Translations under genes and position numbers: made by a program
Notes under the pieces: model-generated
Told to the model about the DNA's origin: nothing
Seen by the model: the letters and a program-made list of their open reading frames with translations, nothing else
Database searches by the model: none
Source: Devosia nitrariae
GTDB lineage: Bacteria > Pseudomonadota > Alphaproteobacteria > Rhizobiales > Devosiaceae
Direction: 5' to 3'
DNA: 64,000 bases
NCBI RefSeq assembly: GCF_030160115.1
Contig: NZ_BSNS01000020.1
Location: forward strand, 429,347 to 493,346
In this document: piece by piece, positions 32,135 through 40,960 of the stretch
How the letters are laid out: each line of letters opens with the position of its first letter
How positions within the stretch are numbered: position 1 is the first letter of the stretch

Positions 32135-32207
32135 TTTGGTACAGGCCTCGGTTTTGACTGGACCGAGAGTGCCAAGGAAGCCGGTGGAGCGAAATTCGTG
32201 TTGGTTG

Positions 32208-32226
32208 ACTAGGGGAACTACGTAGT
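32208..32226 (-). promoter_or_regulatory. Candidate FixJ-binding site of fixK promoter
   Basis: Read on the minus strand, ACTACGTAGTTCCCCTAGT. The core ACGTAGTTCCCC resembles the AAGTAATTTCCC core recalled for the Sinorhizobium fixK and nifA FixJ sites. It lies 74-92 bp upstream of the fixK ATG and overlaps the stop of the preceding gene. Confidence 0.5.
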
Positions 32227-32571
32227 GGTCGCTGCAGCCGGGGAGGCGGTTGCCTTGGCGATAGCCTTGACCAATGAGAAACCCGCCACCGGCCGCTCGA
32301 CCACCGCCGCGATGCTGTCGGCAAGCCACGGGATGCCAACCTCGGAAAGCAGGATGACCGGGTCCGACCGTCGGCAGAAGTCGACGATGTCAGCCTGTGG
32401 TCCGACCGCTGCCTTGCGGTCGAGCACGGTACAATCATAGCGCAAATCTGGAGGCGGAATCTTGATGTGCGGTAGATCGGTGACAGCGTAGCCCTCGGCC
32501 TCGAGCGCGAACCGAAGCGATCGGCGAAGGTCAATTTCTGGGGCAACGATGAGGATGCGGCCGTTGGCCAT
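32218..32571 (-). CDS. Degenerate single receiver domain, FixT-like
   Basis: 117-residue protein made of one receiver-like domain and nothing else. It begins ANGRILIVAPEIDLRRSLRF, where the usual acidic pair of receivers is replaced by Ala-Pro; the phospho-acceptor position keeps Asp51 (TVLDRKAAVG); the conserved switch Lys is Arg93 (VERPVAG). It is therefore a pseudo-receiver. Sinorhizobium FixT, a FixK-induced inhibitor of FixL, is a receiver-like protein of about this size. The position between fixJ and fixK and an FNR-type box 60 bp upstream support a FixT-like role; this is inference. Two Cys (47 and 66) are present. Confidence 0.72.
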   Translation of the reverse strand: MANGRILIVAPEIDLRRSLRFALEAEGYAVTDLPHIKIPPPDLRYDCTVLDRKAAVGPQADIVDFCRRSDPVILLSEVGIPWLADSIAAVVERPVAGFSLVKAIAKATASPAAATTT

Positions 32572-32630
32572 GGTGTTCGAACTCGAGGCAGTGTGTCAGG
32601 ACCGACATACTCCCCGGACAGAGATCTTGG

Positions 32631-32644
32631 TTGCGCCAGATCAA
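32631..32644 (-). promoter_or_regulatory. FNR/FixK-type site upstream of FixT-like gene
   Basis: TTGCGCCAGATCAA; read on the minus strand, TTGAT-CTGG-CGCAA, the same variant as at 63564. It lies 60 bp upstream of the 32571 start and would close a feedback loop if FixK binds it. Confidence 0.55.
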
Positions 32645-32686
32645 ATCTTGCTGGGTCGCGCGATCACCGTCCCGCGACGAGGCCTT

Positions 32687-33295
32687 TCAATCGACGTCGA
32701 TCTCCATGACCATGCGGACAAGTTCCGGCAGGCTCCGGGCTTGCATCTTGCCCATCAGGGCCGAACGATAGACCTCGACTGTGCGTGGGCTGATGCCGAG
32801 CTCGATGGCGATCGACTTGTTGGGAAGGCCGGCCACAACCCCTCGCAGCACCTGCGTCTCGCGCTCGCTCAGGGATTTCAGGCGATCGCGGATAACGTCG
32901 GTTCCGGCCGCACTCGTCACGCGGTCCTCGGCTGCAGCCACGGCTCGTTCGATGGATTGGATCAACGCCTCGTCGCTGAACGGCTTCTCGATGAAATCGA
33001 GCGCCCCGTTCTTCATTGCCTCGACAGCCCGCTGCACGTCACCATGGCCGGTGACGACGATTGCGGGCAGCATGGCGCCCATCTCACGCAGGCGCCTCAG
33101 CAGCTCGACGCCGTCGATGTCGGGCATGCGCAGGTCGGTGACGAGGCAGCCATTGGTGATCTTGGCGGCAACGGCCAGGAAATCGGTGGCGCTGGCATGG
33201 GTGCGCACGGCGAACCCGGCGCTCGTCAGCAGGAACGCCAGCGAATTGCGGACGGGCTCTTCGTCGTCGACGATGTGGACAACAATATCAGCCAT
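32687..33295 (-). CDS. fixJ: Two-component response regulator FixJ
   Basis: 202-residue regulator with an N-terminal receiver (VHIVDDEEPVRNSLAF, phospho-Asp54 in VTDLRMPDIDG, switch Lys in EKPFSDEAL) and a C-terminal LuxR-type HTH (LSERETQVLRGVVAGLPNKS and ISPRTVEVYRSALM). This matches FixJ closely. It activates fixK when phosphorylated by FixL under low oxygen. Its start overlaps the end of fixL by 8 bp, so the pair is co-translated. Confidence 0.95.
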   Translation of the reverse strand: MADIVVHIVDDEEPVRNSLAFLLTSAGFAVRTHASATDFLAVAAKITNGCLVTDLRMPDIDGVELLRRLREMGAMLPAIVVTGHGDVQRAVEAMKNGALDFIEKPFSDEALIQSIERAVAAAEDRVTSAAGTDVIRDRLKSLSERETQVLRGVVAGLPNKSIAIELGISPRTVEVYRSALMGKMQARSLPELVRMVMEIDVD

Positions 33296-34610
33296 GCTCG
33301 GAACTTGCCTCGCTCAACAGGGGGAGCGTGAAGACGAAGGTTGCGCCACCACTGGAATTGCCTCGCGCATCGATCGACCCCCCGTGCGCCTCAATGATAC
33401 GTTTTGAGATCGAAAGTCCAATCCCCATGCCGCCGGGCTTGGTCGAAACGAACGGCCGGAACAGCTGTTGAGCAACCTCCGCGGTCAGGCCTGTGCCTGT
33501 ATCGGCGATCTCGACGGCAACGTGACCTTCATTGGTAAGGCGGGTTTCGACGTGCAGGCTGCGCGTTTCGGTATCCCTCATCGCCTCTATGGCGTTGCGC
33601 ATCAGGTTGATCAGCACCTGCTGGATCTGCACGCGGTCGACCAGGACATTCCCCTCGATGATGCCATAATTGAACACCGTACGGATGCCATACTCGCGCG
33701 AACCCACTAGGGCCAGCGCCGCAGCCTCCTCGATCAGCTTCTTGATGTCCTCGCTTGTCTTTTCCGTCTCGCCACGGGTGACGAACTCGCGCAGGTGCCG
33801 GATGATGTTACCGGCCCTCAGCGCCTGGTTCGCCGTCTCCTCGAGCGCCTCCCGCACCTTTTGCGCTTCGGGCCCTTGCACCCGTTCGATCAGCCGCCGC
33901 GAGCCCTGCACATAGTTGGCGATCGCGGATAGCGGCTGGTTGAGCTCGTGGGCGAGCGTTGAAGCCATCTCCCCCAGCTCGTTGAGGCGTGAAAGACGGG
34001 CGAGCTCGCTCTGCACCTCCGCATATCGGGCGGCACTCTCCTCACGTTCGGTGAGATCCCGGATGAAGCCGGTGAAATAGGTCTTGCCGGCCGAATTGAA
34101 CTCGCCGACCGCCAAATTCATCGGGAATGTCGACCCGTCCTTGCGCCGGCCGACGACGACCCGATCCGTCCCGATGATGCGTTTCTCGCCGGTGGTCAGA
34201 TACCGCTCCAGATATCCGTCATGCTGCTCCCGGTAAGGGGAGGGCATCAGCATGCGCACATTTTGGCCAACTGCTTCCTCGGGCGAATAGCCGAATTGAC
34301 GCACGGCCGCCTTATTGAACGAGATCATCGTCCCGTCCGTCTCGATCACCACGGTTGCATCGAGCACGGTGTCGAGGATGAGCTGCAGGTGGGCGGCGCT
34401 GTTGTCGAGTGCCGCCACGGCTTCGGCCGCGGTGCGGCGTGCGCGACTCGCCAGTATGATCAGCAGGACGAGCGCCCAGGCAAGGACGAGGCAGGCGATG
34501 GGGATGACAAACGGTTCGCCGGGAAGGTCGAGCAGTGCGCTCGCGAGTATCGTGGCAAGCGCAATGAGCGCCAGCACAGTCGCGGTTCCCTCGCTGGCAA
34601 TCCTCTGCAC
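33288..34610 (-). CDS. fixL: Oxygen-sensing histidine kinase FixL
   Basis: 440-residue membrane-bound sensor: two N-terminal helices (about residues 10-28 and 33-54), one PAS domain (about 75-190), dimerisation domain with His221 in TLAHELNQPLSAIANY, and an ATPase domain with NLMRNAIEAM, DTGTGL and GGMGIGLSISK. The PAS domain keeps the heme-ligand context PYREQHDGYLERYL (His130) and GRRKDGSTFPMNLAVGE of true FixL, so it very likely binds heme and senses oxygen. Two helices instead of four or none distinguish it from the Sinorhizobium and Bradyrhizobium proteins. Confidence 0.94.
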   Translation of the reverse strand: MQRIASEGTATVLALIALATILASALLDLPGEPFVIPIACLVLAWALVLLIILASRARRTAAEAVAALDNSAAHLQLILDTVLDATVVIETDGTMISFNKAAVRQFGYSPEEAVGQNVRMLMPSPYREQHDGYLERYLTTGEKRIIGTDRVVVGRRKDGSTFPMNLAVGEFNSAGKTYFTGFIRDLTEREESAARYAEVQSELARLSRLNELGEMASTLAHELNQPLSAIANYVQGSRRLIERVQGPEAQKVREALEETANQALRAGNIIRHLREFVTRGETEKTSEDIKKLIEEAAALALVGSREYGIRTVFNYGIIEGNVLVDRVQIQQVLINLMRNAIEAMRDTETRSLHVETRLTNEGHVAVEIADTGTGLTAEVAQQLFRPFVSTKPGGMGIGLSISKRIIEAHGGSIDARGNSSGGATFVFTLPLLSEASSEHG

Positions 34611-34683
34611 GGTCTTGATGCCCCTGTACTACGGGGAATGTCTAGCCCGCCTGGTCCTGCGCTTCAAGTTGACCAGTCGTGGA

Positions 34684-35511
34684 TCAATGTGCAATCAGGA
34701 TCGGCACCTGTGCTTCGCTGAGCAATTGACGAGTTACCCCGCCGAGCAGCCACTGGCGCAGGCGCGAATGCCCGTAGCCACCCATGACGACGAGCTGCGC
34801 ACCCGAGCGACCGGCCTCGTTGAGGATAGCATCACCCGAGCGGGTCCATCCGTCGATGACGCGCACCTCCGCCTTGACGCCATGCCGAGAGAGATGCCGG
34901 CCGATATCGCCATGTGGCTGCATTCCGCGCTCTTCGCTCGCACCGTCCTCCTCGACCACCGCGACGATCACCTCGCCGGCTGAACGCAGGAACGGCATCG
35001 CTTCTGCGACGGCTCTGGCGGATTCGCGGGTATTCTTCCAGGCAACGAGCACCCGTTCATATCTGTCAGGTGCTCGATGGGCCGGCGGTGCGAGGAATGA
35101 GGCGCGTCCGGATCCGAAAAGAACCACCTCTTCGAGACGCTCCTCGTCGTTGGCGTTGTTGTAGGGCCGCGAACCGATAAAGAGATCGGCCGTGCGGGCT
35201 TCGGAAGCGACCGCACGTCCGAGCGCACCCGGATAAGCGTCGATGCGCCGCAGGTCGTTGGGGATGGCGAGGACAGCGAATTGCCTTTCGAGTATCGCAT
35301 GTACGGCATCGGCACGCTGCGTCGACTCGACAATGACCTGTTGAACCTCGGCGGCAAGCGAAGCGTCAGTGGCCACCGTGAGCTGGGGTAGCGCGTGGGC
35401 GTGCAGGCCCGTCAAATGCGCATCAAACTGCGCCGTGACGGCGAGTGCGTGTGCCATGCGCTCTTCGTCGGCCGACGAACCGGTGAGATAGACAATGACA
35501 TCCTTGATCAT
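34684..35511 (-). CDS. Universal stress protein, two-domain
   Basis: 275-residue Usp beginning MIKDVIVYLTGSSADEERMA. The C-terminal domain has the loop GGYGHSRLRQWLLGGVTRQL and ends VPILIAH. Sequence differs from the other two-domain Usp genes, with an intact-looking N-terminal half. ATG 35511 has GGAGG and GGAGAA upstream, which decides it over an in-frame ATG at 35562. It shares a divergent FNR-type box with the thioredoxin gene. Molecular function unknown; stress survival role known for the family. Confidence 0.88.
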   Translation of the reverse strand: MIKDVIVYLTGSSADEERMAHALAVTAQFDAHLTGLHAHALPQLTVATDASLAAEVQQVIVESTQRADAVHAILERQFAVLAIPNDLRRIDAYPGALGRAVASEARTADLFIGSRPYNNANDEERLEEVVLFGSGRASFLAPPAHRAPDRYERVLVAWKNTRESARAVAEAMPFLRSAGEVIVAVVEEDGASEERGMQPHGDIGRHLSRHGVKAEVRVIDGWTRSGDAILNEAGRSGAQLVVMGGYGHSRLRQWLLGGVTRQLLSEAQVPILIAH

Positions 35512-35574
35512 TTCTCCAACCTCCTCAGGGGAACGGAAACTGCGGCGAGCGTATTGCTTCATTGCGAGGCCGAT

Positions 35575-35588
35575 TTGATCCTGCTCAA
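35575..35588. promoter_or_regulatory. FNR/FixK-type site between Usp and trxC
   Basis: TTGATCCTGCTCAA, one mismatch, 64 bp from the Usp start (minus) and 52 bp from the trxC GTG (plus). Confidence 0.68.
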
Positions 35589-35639
35589 GCCGTCTTCGAC
35601 CATTTTCGAGCTAGCCTTGGCCATGGTGAGGAAGAAAAA

Positions 35640-36095
35640 GTGAGCGCCGCCATGCACGTGGTTTGCACACAATGTGGAAGCATCAATCGCATCGCGGCGG
35701 GCAAACCTGCGTGTGAAGGCCGCTGCGGCAAGTGCGGAGCCACTCTTTTCACCGGTCAGCCCGCCGACGTCACGGGCGACGGGCTCGATAGGCAGATCGC
35801 GCGCAGCGACATCCCTATCGTCGTCGACATCTGGGCTGCCTGGTGTGGTCCCTGCCGCGTGATGGCGCCGGAATACGAAGCGGCTGCACGCCGCCTCGAG
35901 CCGGATTTCCGGTTCCTCAAACTCGATTCCGAGGCCGAACCGGCCATGGCTTCACGTCTGGGCATACGCGGCATTCCGACCATGCTGCTGTTTCACGGCG
36001 GTCACGAAGTCGCCCGCAAATCCGGCGCCATGCCATCTTCGCAAATCTCTGCCTGGCTAAGACAGCACACAGGGCCCGGCCGCGTGACCGCTTGA
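35640..36095 (+). CDS. trxC: Thioredoxin 2 with zinc ribbon
   Basis: 151-residue cytosolic disulfide reductase. The N-terminus holds a zinc ribbon (Cys9, Cys12, Cys29, Cys32 in CTQC and CGKC), followed by a thioredoxin fold with WCGPC (68-72) and the cis-Pro loop GIPTMLLF. That layout defines TrxC. GTG 35640 has GAGGA 9 nt upstream; the in-frame ATG 12 nt later has poor spacing. Divergent from the Usp under a shared FNR-type box. The stop codon lies inside the next FNR-type box. Confidence 0.92.
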   Translation: MSAAMHVVCTQCGSINRIAAGKPACEGRCGKCGATLFTGQPADVTGDGLDRQIARSDIPIVVDIWAAWCGPCRVMAPEYEAAARRLEPDFRFLKLDSEAEPAMASRLGIRGIPTMLLFHGGHEVARKSGAMPSSQISAWLRQHTGPGRVTA

Positions 36096-36105
36096 TCTCG
36101 ATCAC
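36092..36105 (+). promoter_or_regulatory. FNR/FixK-type site upstream of SDR gene
   Basis: TTGATCTCGATCAC, one mismatch at the last base. It contains the trxC stop codon (36093-36095) and is 58 bp upstream of the SDR start. Confidence 0.62.
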
Positions 36106-36163
36106 ATCCATGCTCGCCAGACTGCCCCAGGATGGGGTCGCGTCTTCAGAGAAGGATCGAAAA

Positions 36164-36919
36164 ATGAGCAAGCGGTTTGAGAAACAGGTCGCGGTGGTGA
36201 CTGGCGGGGCATCGGGCATAGGAGCGGCGATCGCGCGAGAACTTGCCGCCGGAGGCGCCCGCGTAATGGTCGCCGACCGCGATGGCAATCTGCTGAAGGA
36301 CGTCGTCCACGAGATCAAGGCGAACGGCGGCGAGGCAGCCGCTTTCGAGATCGACGTCGCCGTCGCCGGAGAAGTCGAGGCGATGATCGAGCATACCGAG
36401 CGCGCCTTCGGAGGCCTCGACCTTGCAGTCAACAACGCGGGCATAGGCGGTGTCGGGATGCCGACGGGCGAGTATACGCTCGAAGGCTGGCAGCAGGTGA
36501 TCGATGTCAATCTCTCCGGCGTCTTCTACTGTATGCGCTACGAGTTGCCGGCCATGGTGCGGCGTGGGGGCGGGGCCATCGTCAACATGGCCTCGATCCT
36601 GGGGTCCGTAGCCTTCGCGACGGCGCCCGCCTATGTCGCGGCCAAGCACGGCGTTGTCGGCCTCACCAAGACGGCCGCGATCGAATATGCGGACAAAAAC
36701 ATCCGTATCAATTCGGTTGGACCCGGTTTCATCGACACGCCGCTCTTGTCCAAACACCTCGACGCCGAGACGCTCAAGGCCATTGCCGCCATGCACCCAA
36801 TCGGGCGCCTCGGCACCTCAGAGGAGGTTTCTGCGCTGACCTGTTTCCTGCTGTCGAAGGAGGCCGGTTTCATCACCGGCAGCTATCATCTTGTCGATGG
36901 CGGGTACGTCGCCAAATAG
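36164..36919 (+). CDS. Short-chain dehydrogenase/reductase
   Basis: 251-residue NAD(P)-dependent oxidoreductase of the classical SDR family. Cofactor motif TGGASGIG (13-20), NNAG (90-93), and catalytic Ser144, Tyr157 and Lys161. Asp38 in VADRD after the second strand suggests NAD(H) preference. Substrate unknown. GAGAAGGATC precedes the ATG. It has its own FNR-type box overlapping the trxC stop and is convergent with ackA, with 1 bp between the stops. In this setting it may re-oxidise NADH, but that is inference. Confidence 0.88.
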   Translation: MSKRFEKQVAVVTGGASGIGAAIARELAAGGARVMVADRDGNLLKDVVHEIKANGGEAAAFEIDVAVAGEVEAMIEHTERAFGGLDLAVNNAGIGGVGMPTGEYTLEGWQQVIDVNLSGVFYCMRYELPAMVRRGGGAIVNMASILGSVAFATAPAYVAAKHGVVGLTKTAAIEYADKNIRINSVGPGFIDTPLLSKHLDAETLKAIAAMHPIGRLGTSEEVSALTCFLLSKEAGFITGSYHLVDGGYVAK

Positions 36920-36920
36920 C

Positions 36921-38099
36921 TCAGCGACGTCCATTGAGAAGCGCCACTGTCTGGCGCGCGATCACCATTTCCTCGTCGGTCGGGAAAACGAAGACCTCGA
37001 CGCAGCTCGACTGCGTCGAGATGCGGCGCTCGTTACCACTGTTGGCCGCCTCATCGAGCGAAACCCCGAGCCAGGCGAGGCGTTCGGCCACGCGTTTGCG
37101 GATGGGCGCCGAATGCTCGCCGATGCCGCCGGTAAAGACGAAGACATCGAGCCCCTCGAGCGTATTGGCCATGGCGGCCGTCTCGCGGGCGATGCGGAAG
37201 ACGAAGAGATCGATGGCCTCGGCCGCCTCGGGGGCACTGCTGGCAAGAAGCTCGCGCACGTCTCCGGAGATGCCCGAAACGCCTTTCAGTCCGCTCTCGC
37301 GATAGAGCAGGGTCTCGAGCTCGCCGGGCGTCATTCCCTTGCGCTGCAGCAAGTAGAGAAGGATGCCGGCGTCGATCTGGCCGGGCCGGGTGCTCATAGC
37401 GAGCCCGTCGAGGGCGCTGAAGCCCATGGTGGTGTCGCAGCTCTCGCCGTTGACGAGGGCGCAAAGGCTCGCACCGTTACCCAGATGCGCGACGACGGTG
37501 CGTTCGGCGGAACGATTGGCGAGCTCGCTGGCGACATAGTCGTAGGAAAGCCCGTGGAAGCCGTAGCGGCGCACGCCCTCGCGCTCATAGGCCCTTGGGA
37601 TGGCATAGCGGCTGACAGGCGGCGAAAGTCGATGATGGAAGGCTGTGTCGAAGCAGCCGACCTGCGTAAGGTGCGGAGCGACCTCCTGGACGGCACGGAT
37701 CAGTGCCACCGCCGGCGGCTGATGCAGTGGAGCGAGCGGGGTGAGGCTTGCGACGGCATCGATCGCCTCGGCGCTGAGCAGCGTTGGTGCGGTGAACAGC
37801 GTGCCGCCATGCACGATGCGATGGCCGACCGCTTTCGGCTCCGCACGATCGAACGTTTTGGCGATCCAGGCGAGCAGTTGCTCAATCAGCCCCGCCTCGT
37901 CGAGCGGTGTGGTGGACAGGTGGTGCTCGATGCTCTCTCCATCCGCGCCTTTCGCCCGGACGCGGTTGCCGTCGGCACCACGTGTGACGCTGCCGCGGGT
38001 CAGGCATGCGATATAGCCGGCAATGTCATAGAGCCCGAATTTCAGGCTCGACGATCCCGCATTCAGCGCCAGGACGGCCTCTCGCCCGTCACCTGCCAT
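36921..38099 (-). CDS. ackA: Acetate kinase
   Basis: Converts acetyl phosphate and ADP to acetate and ATP; cytosolic. The 392-residue protein has all family blocks: LALNAGSSSLKF, HRIVHGG, FDTAFHH, GFHGLSYDYV, VAHLGNGASL, MGFSALDGLAMSTRPGQID, ISGDVREL and FTGGIGEHS. ATG 38099 overlaps the phosphoketolase stop by 11 bp, so the two are coupled. No phosphotransacetylase is next to it; acetyl phosphate would come directly from phosphoketolase, giving substrate-level ATP. Confidence 0.96.
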   Translation of the reverse strand: MAGDGREAVLALNAGSSSLKFGLYDIAGYIACLTRGSVTRGADGNRVRAKGADGESIEHHLSTTPLDEAGLIEQLLAWIAKTFDRAEPKAVGHRIVHGGTLFTAPTLLSAEAIDAVASLTPLAPLHQPPAVALIRAVQEVAPHLTQVGCFDTAFHHRLSPPVSRYAIPRAYEREGVRRYGFHGLSYDYVASELANRSAERTVVAHLGNGASLCALVNGESCDTTMGFSALDGLAMSTRPGQIDAGILLYLLQRKGMTPGELETLLYRESGLKGVSGISGDVRELLASSAPEAAEAIDLFVFRIARETAAMANTLEGLDVFVFTGGIGEHSAPIRKRVAERLAWLGVSLDEAANSGNERRISTQSSCVEVFVFPTDEEMVIARQTVALLNGRR

Positions 38100-40476
38100 G
38101 GGTCCATGTCCACTCGCGGATTTCCGGCATGTCCTCGCCGTGCTCGCGCACATAGGCGGTGTGGGCCGCGAGCCTGGCATCGAATTCCGCCTTCAGCGCC
38201 GCGCCCTCTGTCCCGGCATCGGGCCCCCATTTCAGTGCCGCCAGCGCTAGGTGGAAGCGGTCGATGCCGTTGAGGACGGCCATGTCGAATGGCGTCGTGG
38301 TCGTGCCTTCCTCCTGAAAGCCATGGATGTGGAGGTTGGGGTGGTTGTGCCGCCGATAGGTGAGCCGGTGGATGAGATAGGGGTAGCCGTGATAGGCGAA
38401 GATCACGGGTTTGTCGGTGGTAAAGAGCGCGTCGAAATGCGCGTCGGTCAGCCCGTGCGGGTGCTGGTATTCGGACTGCAGCGTCATCAGGTCGACGACG
38501 TTGACCACGCGAACCTTGAGCGTCGGAAGAGCCTGTCGCAGCAGGTCGACGGCAGCCAGGGTCTCGAGCGTCGGCACGTCGCCGGCGCAGGCCATGACGA
38601 TATCCGGCTCCTCGTCGCCTGCGACGGTCCCTGCCCAGTCCCACGTACCGATGCCGACGTCGCAGTGGCGGTCGGCCTGCGTGATGTCGAGCCATTGAGG
38701 CGAGGGCTGCTTGCCGGCAACGATCACGTTGATGCGGTCGTAGGTCCGCAGGCAATGGTCGGTGACCCAGAGCAGGCAATTGGCATCCGGCGGCAGGTAG
38801 ATGCGCACGATGTCGGCCTTCTTGTTGGCGACGAGATCGACGAAGCCGGGGTCCTGGTGAGAGAAGCCGTTGTGATCCTGTCGCCAGACATGGGAGGTGA
38901 GCAGGTAGTTGAACGAGGCGATCGGCTTGCGCCAGGGCAGCTCGCGCGAGACCTTGAGCCACTTGGCGTGCTGGTTGAACATTGAGTCGACGATGTGGAT
39001 GAAGGCCTCGTAGCACGAGAAGAGCCCGTGCCGGCCGGTCAGCAGATACCCTTCGAGCCAGCCCTGGCAGAGATGCTCGCTGAGGATCTCCATCACCCGG
39101 CCGTCGGCGGCAAGGTTGGTATCGAAAGGTTCGATATCCTGCATCCACACACGATCGGTGACCTCAAACACCGCATCGAGGCGGTTGGAAGCCGTCTCGT
39201 CCGGCCCCATCAGCCGGAAGTTGCGCACGCTCGCGTTCAGACGCATGACCTCGGCGAGGTACCTTCCCATCACCCGGGTTGCCTCGGCCACGGACAGCCC
39301 CGGTGCCGCTACGTCGACCGCAAAGGTGCGGTGGTCGGGCAGCTTCAGTTCGCGCCTCAGTAGGCCCCCGTTGGCATGCGGGTTCAGCCCCATCCGTCGT
39401 TCCCCGGTCGGCGCCAGGGTCAAAAGATCACCCTGCGGGCGCCCGTCTGCATCGAAGAGCTCCTGCGGCCGGTAGCTGCGCATCCACTCCTCGAGCAGTT
39501 GACGATGACCGGCATCTCCACGCGCATTGGCGACCGGAACCTGGTGCGAACGCCAGAAGCCCTCGACCTTCTTGCCGTCAACCTGCTTGGGTCCGGTCCA
39601 GCCCTTGGGCGAGCGCAGGACGATCATTGGCCAACGCGGCATCGTTGCAGCATCGTGGCTACCGCGGGCACTGTCCTGGATCGTTCGGATGCGTGAGACG
39701 ATGCGGTCGAGCGTCGCCGCCATCTGCCGGTGCATGGATGCCGGATCCTCGCCCGAGACGAAATGCGGCTCCCAGCCAAGGCCAAGGAACAGGCGTTCGA
39801 TGTCCTCCTCGGGCATGCGTCCCAGGACCGTCGGATTGGCGATCTTGTAGCCATTGAGGTGGAGGATCGGCAGCACCGCGCCATCATGAACCGGGTTGAG
39901 GAACTTGTTGGAATGCCAGGAGGCGGCAAGCGCGCCGGTCTCGGCTTCGCCGTCGCCGATGACGCAGGCAACGATCAGTTCGCGATTGTCGAAGGCGGCG
40001 CCGAATGCGTGCATCAGCGCATAGCCGAGCTCACCGCCTTCGTGGATGGAACCGGGCGTCTCCGGCGCCGCATGGCTCGGCACGCCCCCCGGGAACGAGA
40101 ACTGGCGGAACAGGCGGCGCAGGCCCTCTTCGTTCCGCGGGACGTCGGGATAGATTTCGCTGTAGCTGCCTTCGAGCCAGGTGTTGGCGACCATGCCGGG
40201 TCCGCCATGCCCGGGTCCGCAGATGTAGATCATGTCGAGATCGCGCCGGGAGATGACCCGGTTGAGATGGGCATAGATGAAGTTGAGGCCCGGCGTCGTG
40301 CCCCAATGGCCGAGAAGTCGCGGCTTGACGTGCTCGGCTTTCAATGGCGTGCGCAGCAGCGGGTTGTCGAGCAGGTAGATTTGACCGACCGAAATGTAGT
40401 TGGCCGCCCGCCAGTAGCGGTCGATGAGCGCCAGTTCGTCCGGTCGCAGGGGCTGATCGCCCGCTTCATGCTTCAT
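38089..40476 (-). CDS. xfp: Phosphoketolase
   Basis: Thiamine-diphosphate enzyme that splits xylulose 5-phosphate and/or fructose 6-phosphate with phosphate into acetyl phosphate and a shorter sugar phosphate. The 795-residue protein has LGHWGTTPGLNFIYAHLNR, CGPGHGGPG, IHEGGELGYAL, the ThDP site GDGEAETGALAASWHSNKF, and SYEAFIHIVDSM. ATG 40476 with GGAGAGAG upstream is preferred over 40488. Coupled to ackA. The upstream eRF1-like and CBS-BON genes may share its transcript from the box at 41737. Confidence 0.96.
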   Translation of the reverse strand: MKHEAGDQPLRPDELALIDRYWRAANYISVGQIYLLDNPLLRTPLKAEHVKPRLLGHWGTTPGLNFIYAHLNRVISRRDLDMIYICGPGHGGPGMVANTWLEGSYSEIYPDVPRNEEGLRRLFRQFSFPGGVPSHAAPETPGSIHEGGELGYALMHAFGAAFDNRELIVACVIGDGEAETGALAASWHSNKFLNPVHDGAVLPILHLNGYKIANPTVLGRMPEEDIERLFLGLGWEPHFVSGEDPASMHRQMAATLDRIVSRIRTIQDSARGSHDAATMPRWPMIVLRSPKGWTGPKQVDGKKVEGFWRSHQVPVANARGDAGHRQLLEEWMRSYRPQELFDADGRPQGDLLTLAPTGERRMGLNPHANGGLLRRELKLPDHRTFAVDVAAPGLSVAEATRVMGRYLAEVMRLNASVRNFRLMGPDETASNRLDAVFEVTDRVWMQDIEPFDTNLAADGRVMEILSEHLCQGWLEGYLLTGRHGLFSCYEAFIHIVDSMFNQHAKWLKVSRELPWRKPIASFNYLLTSHVWRQDHNGFSHQDPGFVDLVANKKADIVRIYLPPDANCLLWVTDHCLRTYDRINVIVAGKQPSPQWLDITQADRHCDVGIGTWDWAGTVAGDEEPDIVMACAGDVPTLETLAAVDLLRQALPTLKVRVVNVVDLMTLQSEYQHPHGLTDAHFDALFTTDKPVIFAYHGYPYLIHRLTYRRHNHPNLHIHGFQEEGTTTTPFDMAVLNGIDRFHLALAALKWGPDAGTEGAALKAEFDARLAAHTAYVREHGEDMPEIREWTWTHGR

Positions 40477-40543
40477 GACTCTCTCCATCGCATTCAGTGG
40501 TAACGAAGCGGCGGCCTCCGAAGGTTCCGAAGTCGTCTGGATT

Positions 40544-40960
40544 TCAGCCGCGCATGCGGCTAGCGGCGCGAAAATACTTGCGCGCGGTGGCGGCGAGTTC
40601 GGCGGCCGTCAGATGATCCATCGGTTCGACCGCCCACACCCGACGTGAAACCTGCGGGTGCCGGTGATGCAGATGTGCGGAAAGCTCGACCTTGGCCGAA
40701 CCCGGCCCGACCAGAAGAATGGCACCTGCCGTGGAGAGACGGTCGCTGATGGCCTCCATGAACGCCGTGTCGAGCGGCTCGGTCCCCAGTCCGACATGGT
40801 CTGATTTGCGGTGGATCTTGTGGACGACGTCCTCGTTCTCGATCACTGTCTGATCCGTCCGTTCACGGCCGACCGCGAAGAGCCGCGCCTGACGGTGGTC
40901 CAGCCACACACACGTTGAAGTGCTGCATTCGTTATGCCTTCGTTTCCAGAATAGGCTCAC
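40544..40960 (-). CDS. eRF1-domain-like (translational machinery) protein
   Basis: 138-residue protein with an eRF1 domain 2-like core: CVWLDHRQARLFAVG near residues 17-31, ILLVGPGSAKVELSAHLHHR near 81-100, and AVEPMDHLTAAELAATARKY at 110-129. Short proteins of this type are annotated as translational machinery or host-attachment-like proteins, but their function is unknown. GTG 40960 overlaps the CBS-BON stop (GTGA), and the phosphoketolase start is 68 bp downstream. A role in stress-time ribosome handling is only a suggestion. Confidence 0.72.
   Translation of the reverse strand: MSLFWKRRHNECSTSTCVWLDHRQARLFAVGRERTDQTVIENEDVVHKIHRKSDHVGLGTEPLDTAFMEAISDRLSTAGAILLVGPGSAKVELSAHLHHRHPQVSRRVWAVEPMDHLTAAELAATARKYFRAASRMRG

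Noticed and set aside
34668..34711. TTGAC...ATCAA near the fixL start
   Set aside because: The half-sites are nine bases apart, not four, so it is not an FNR-type palindrome.
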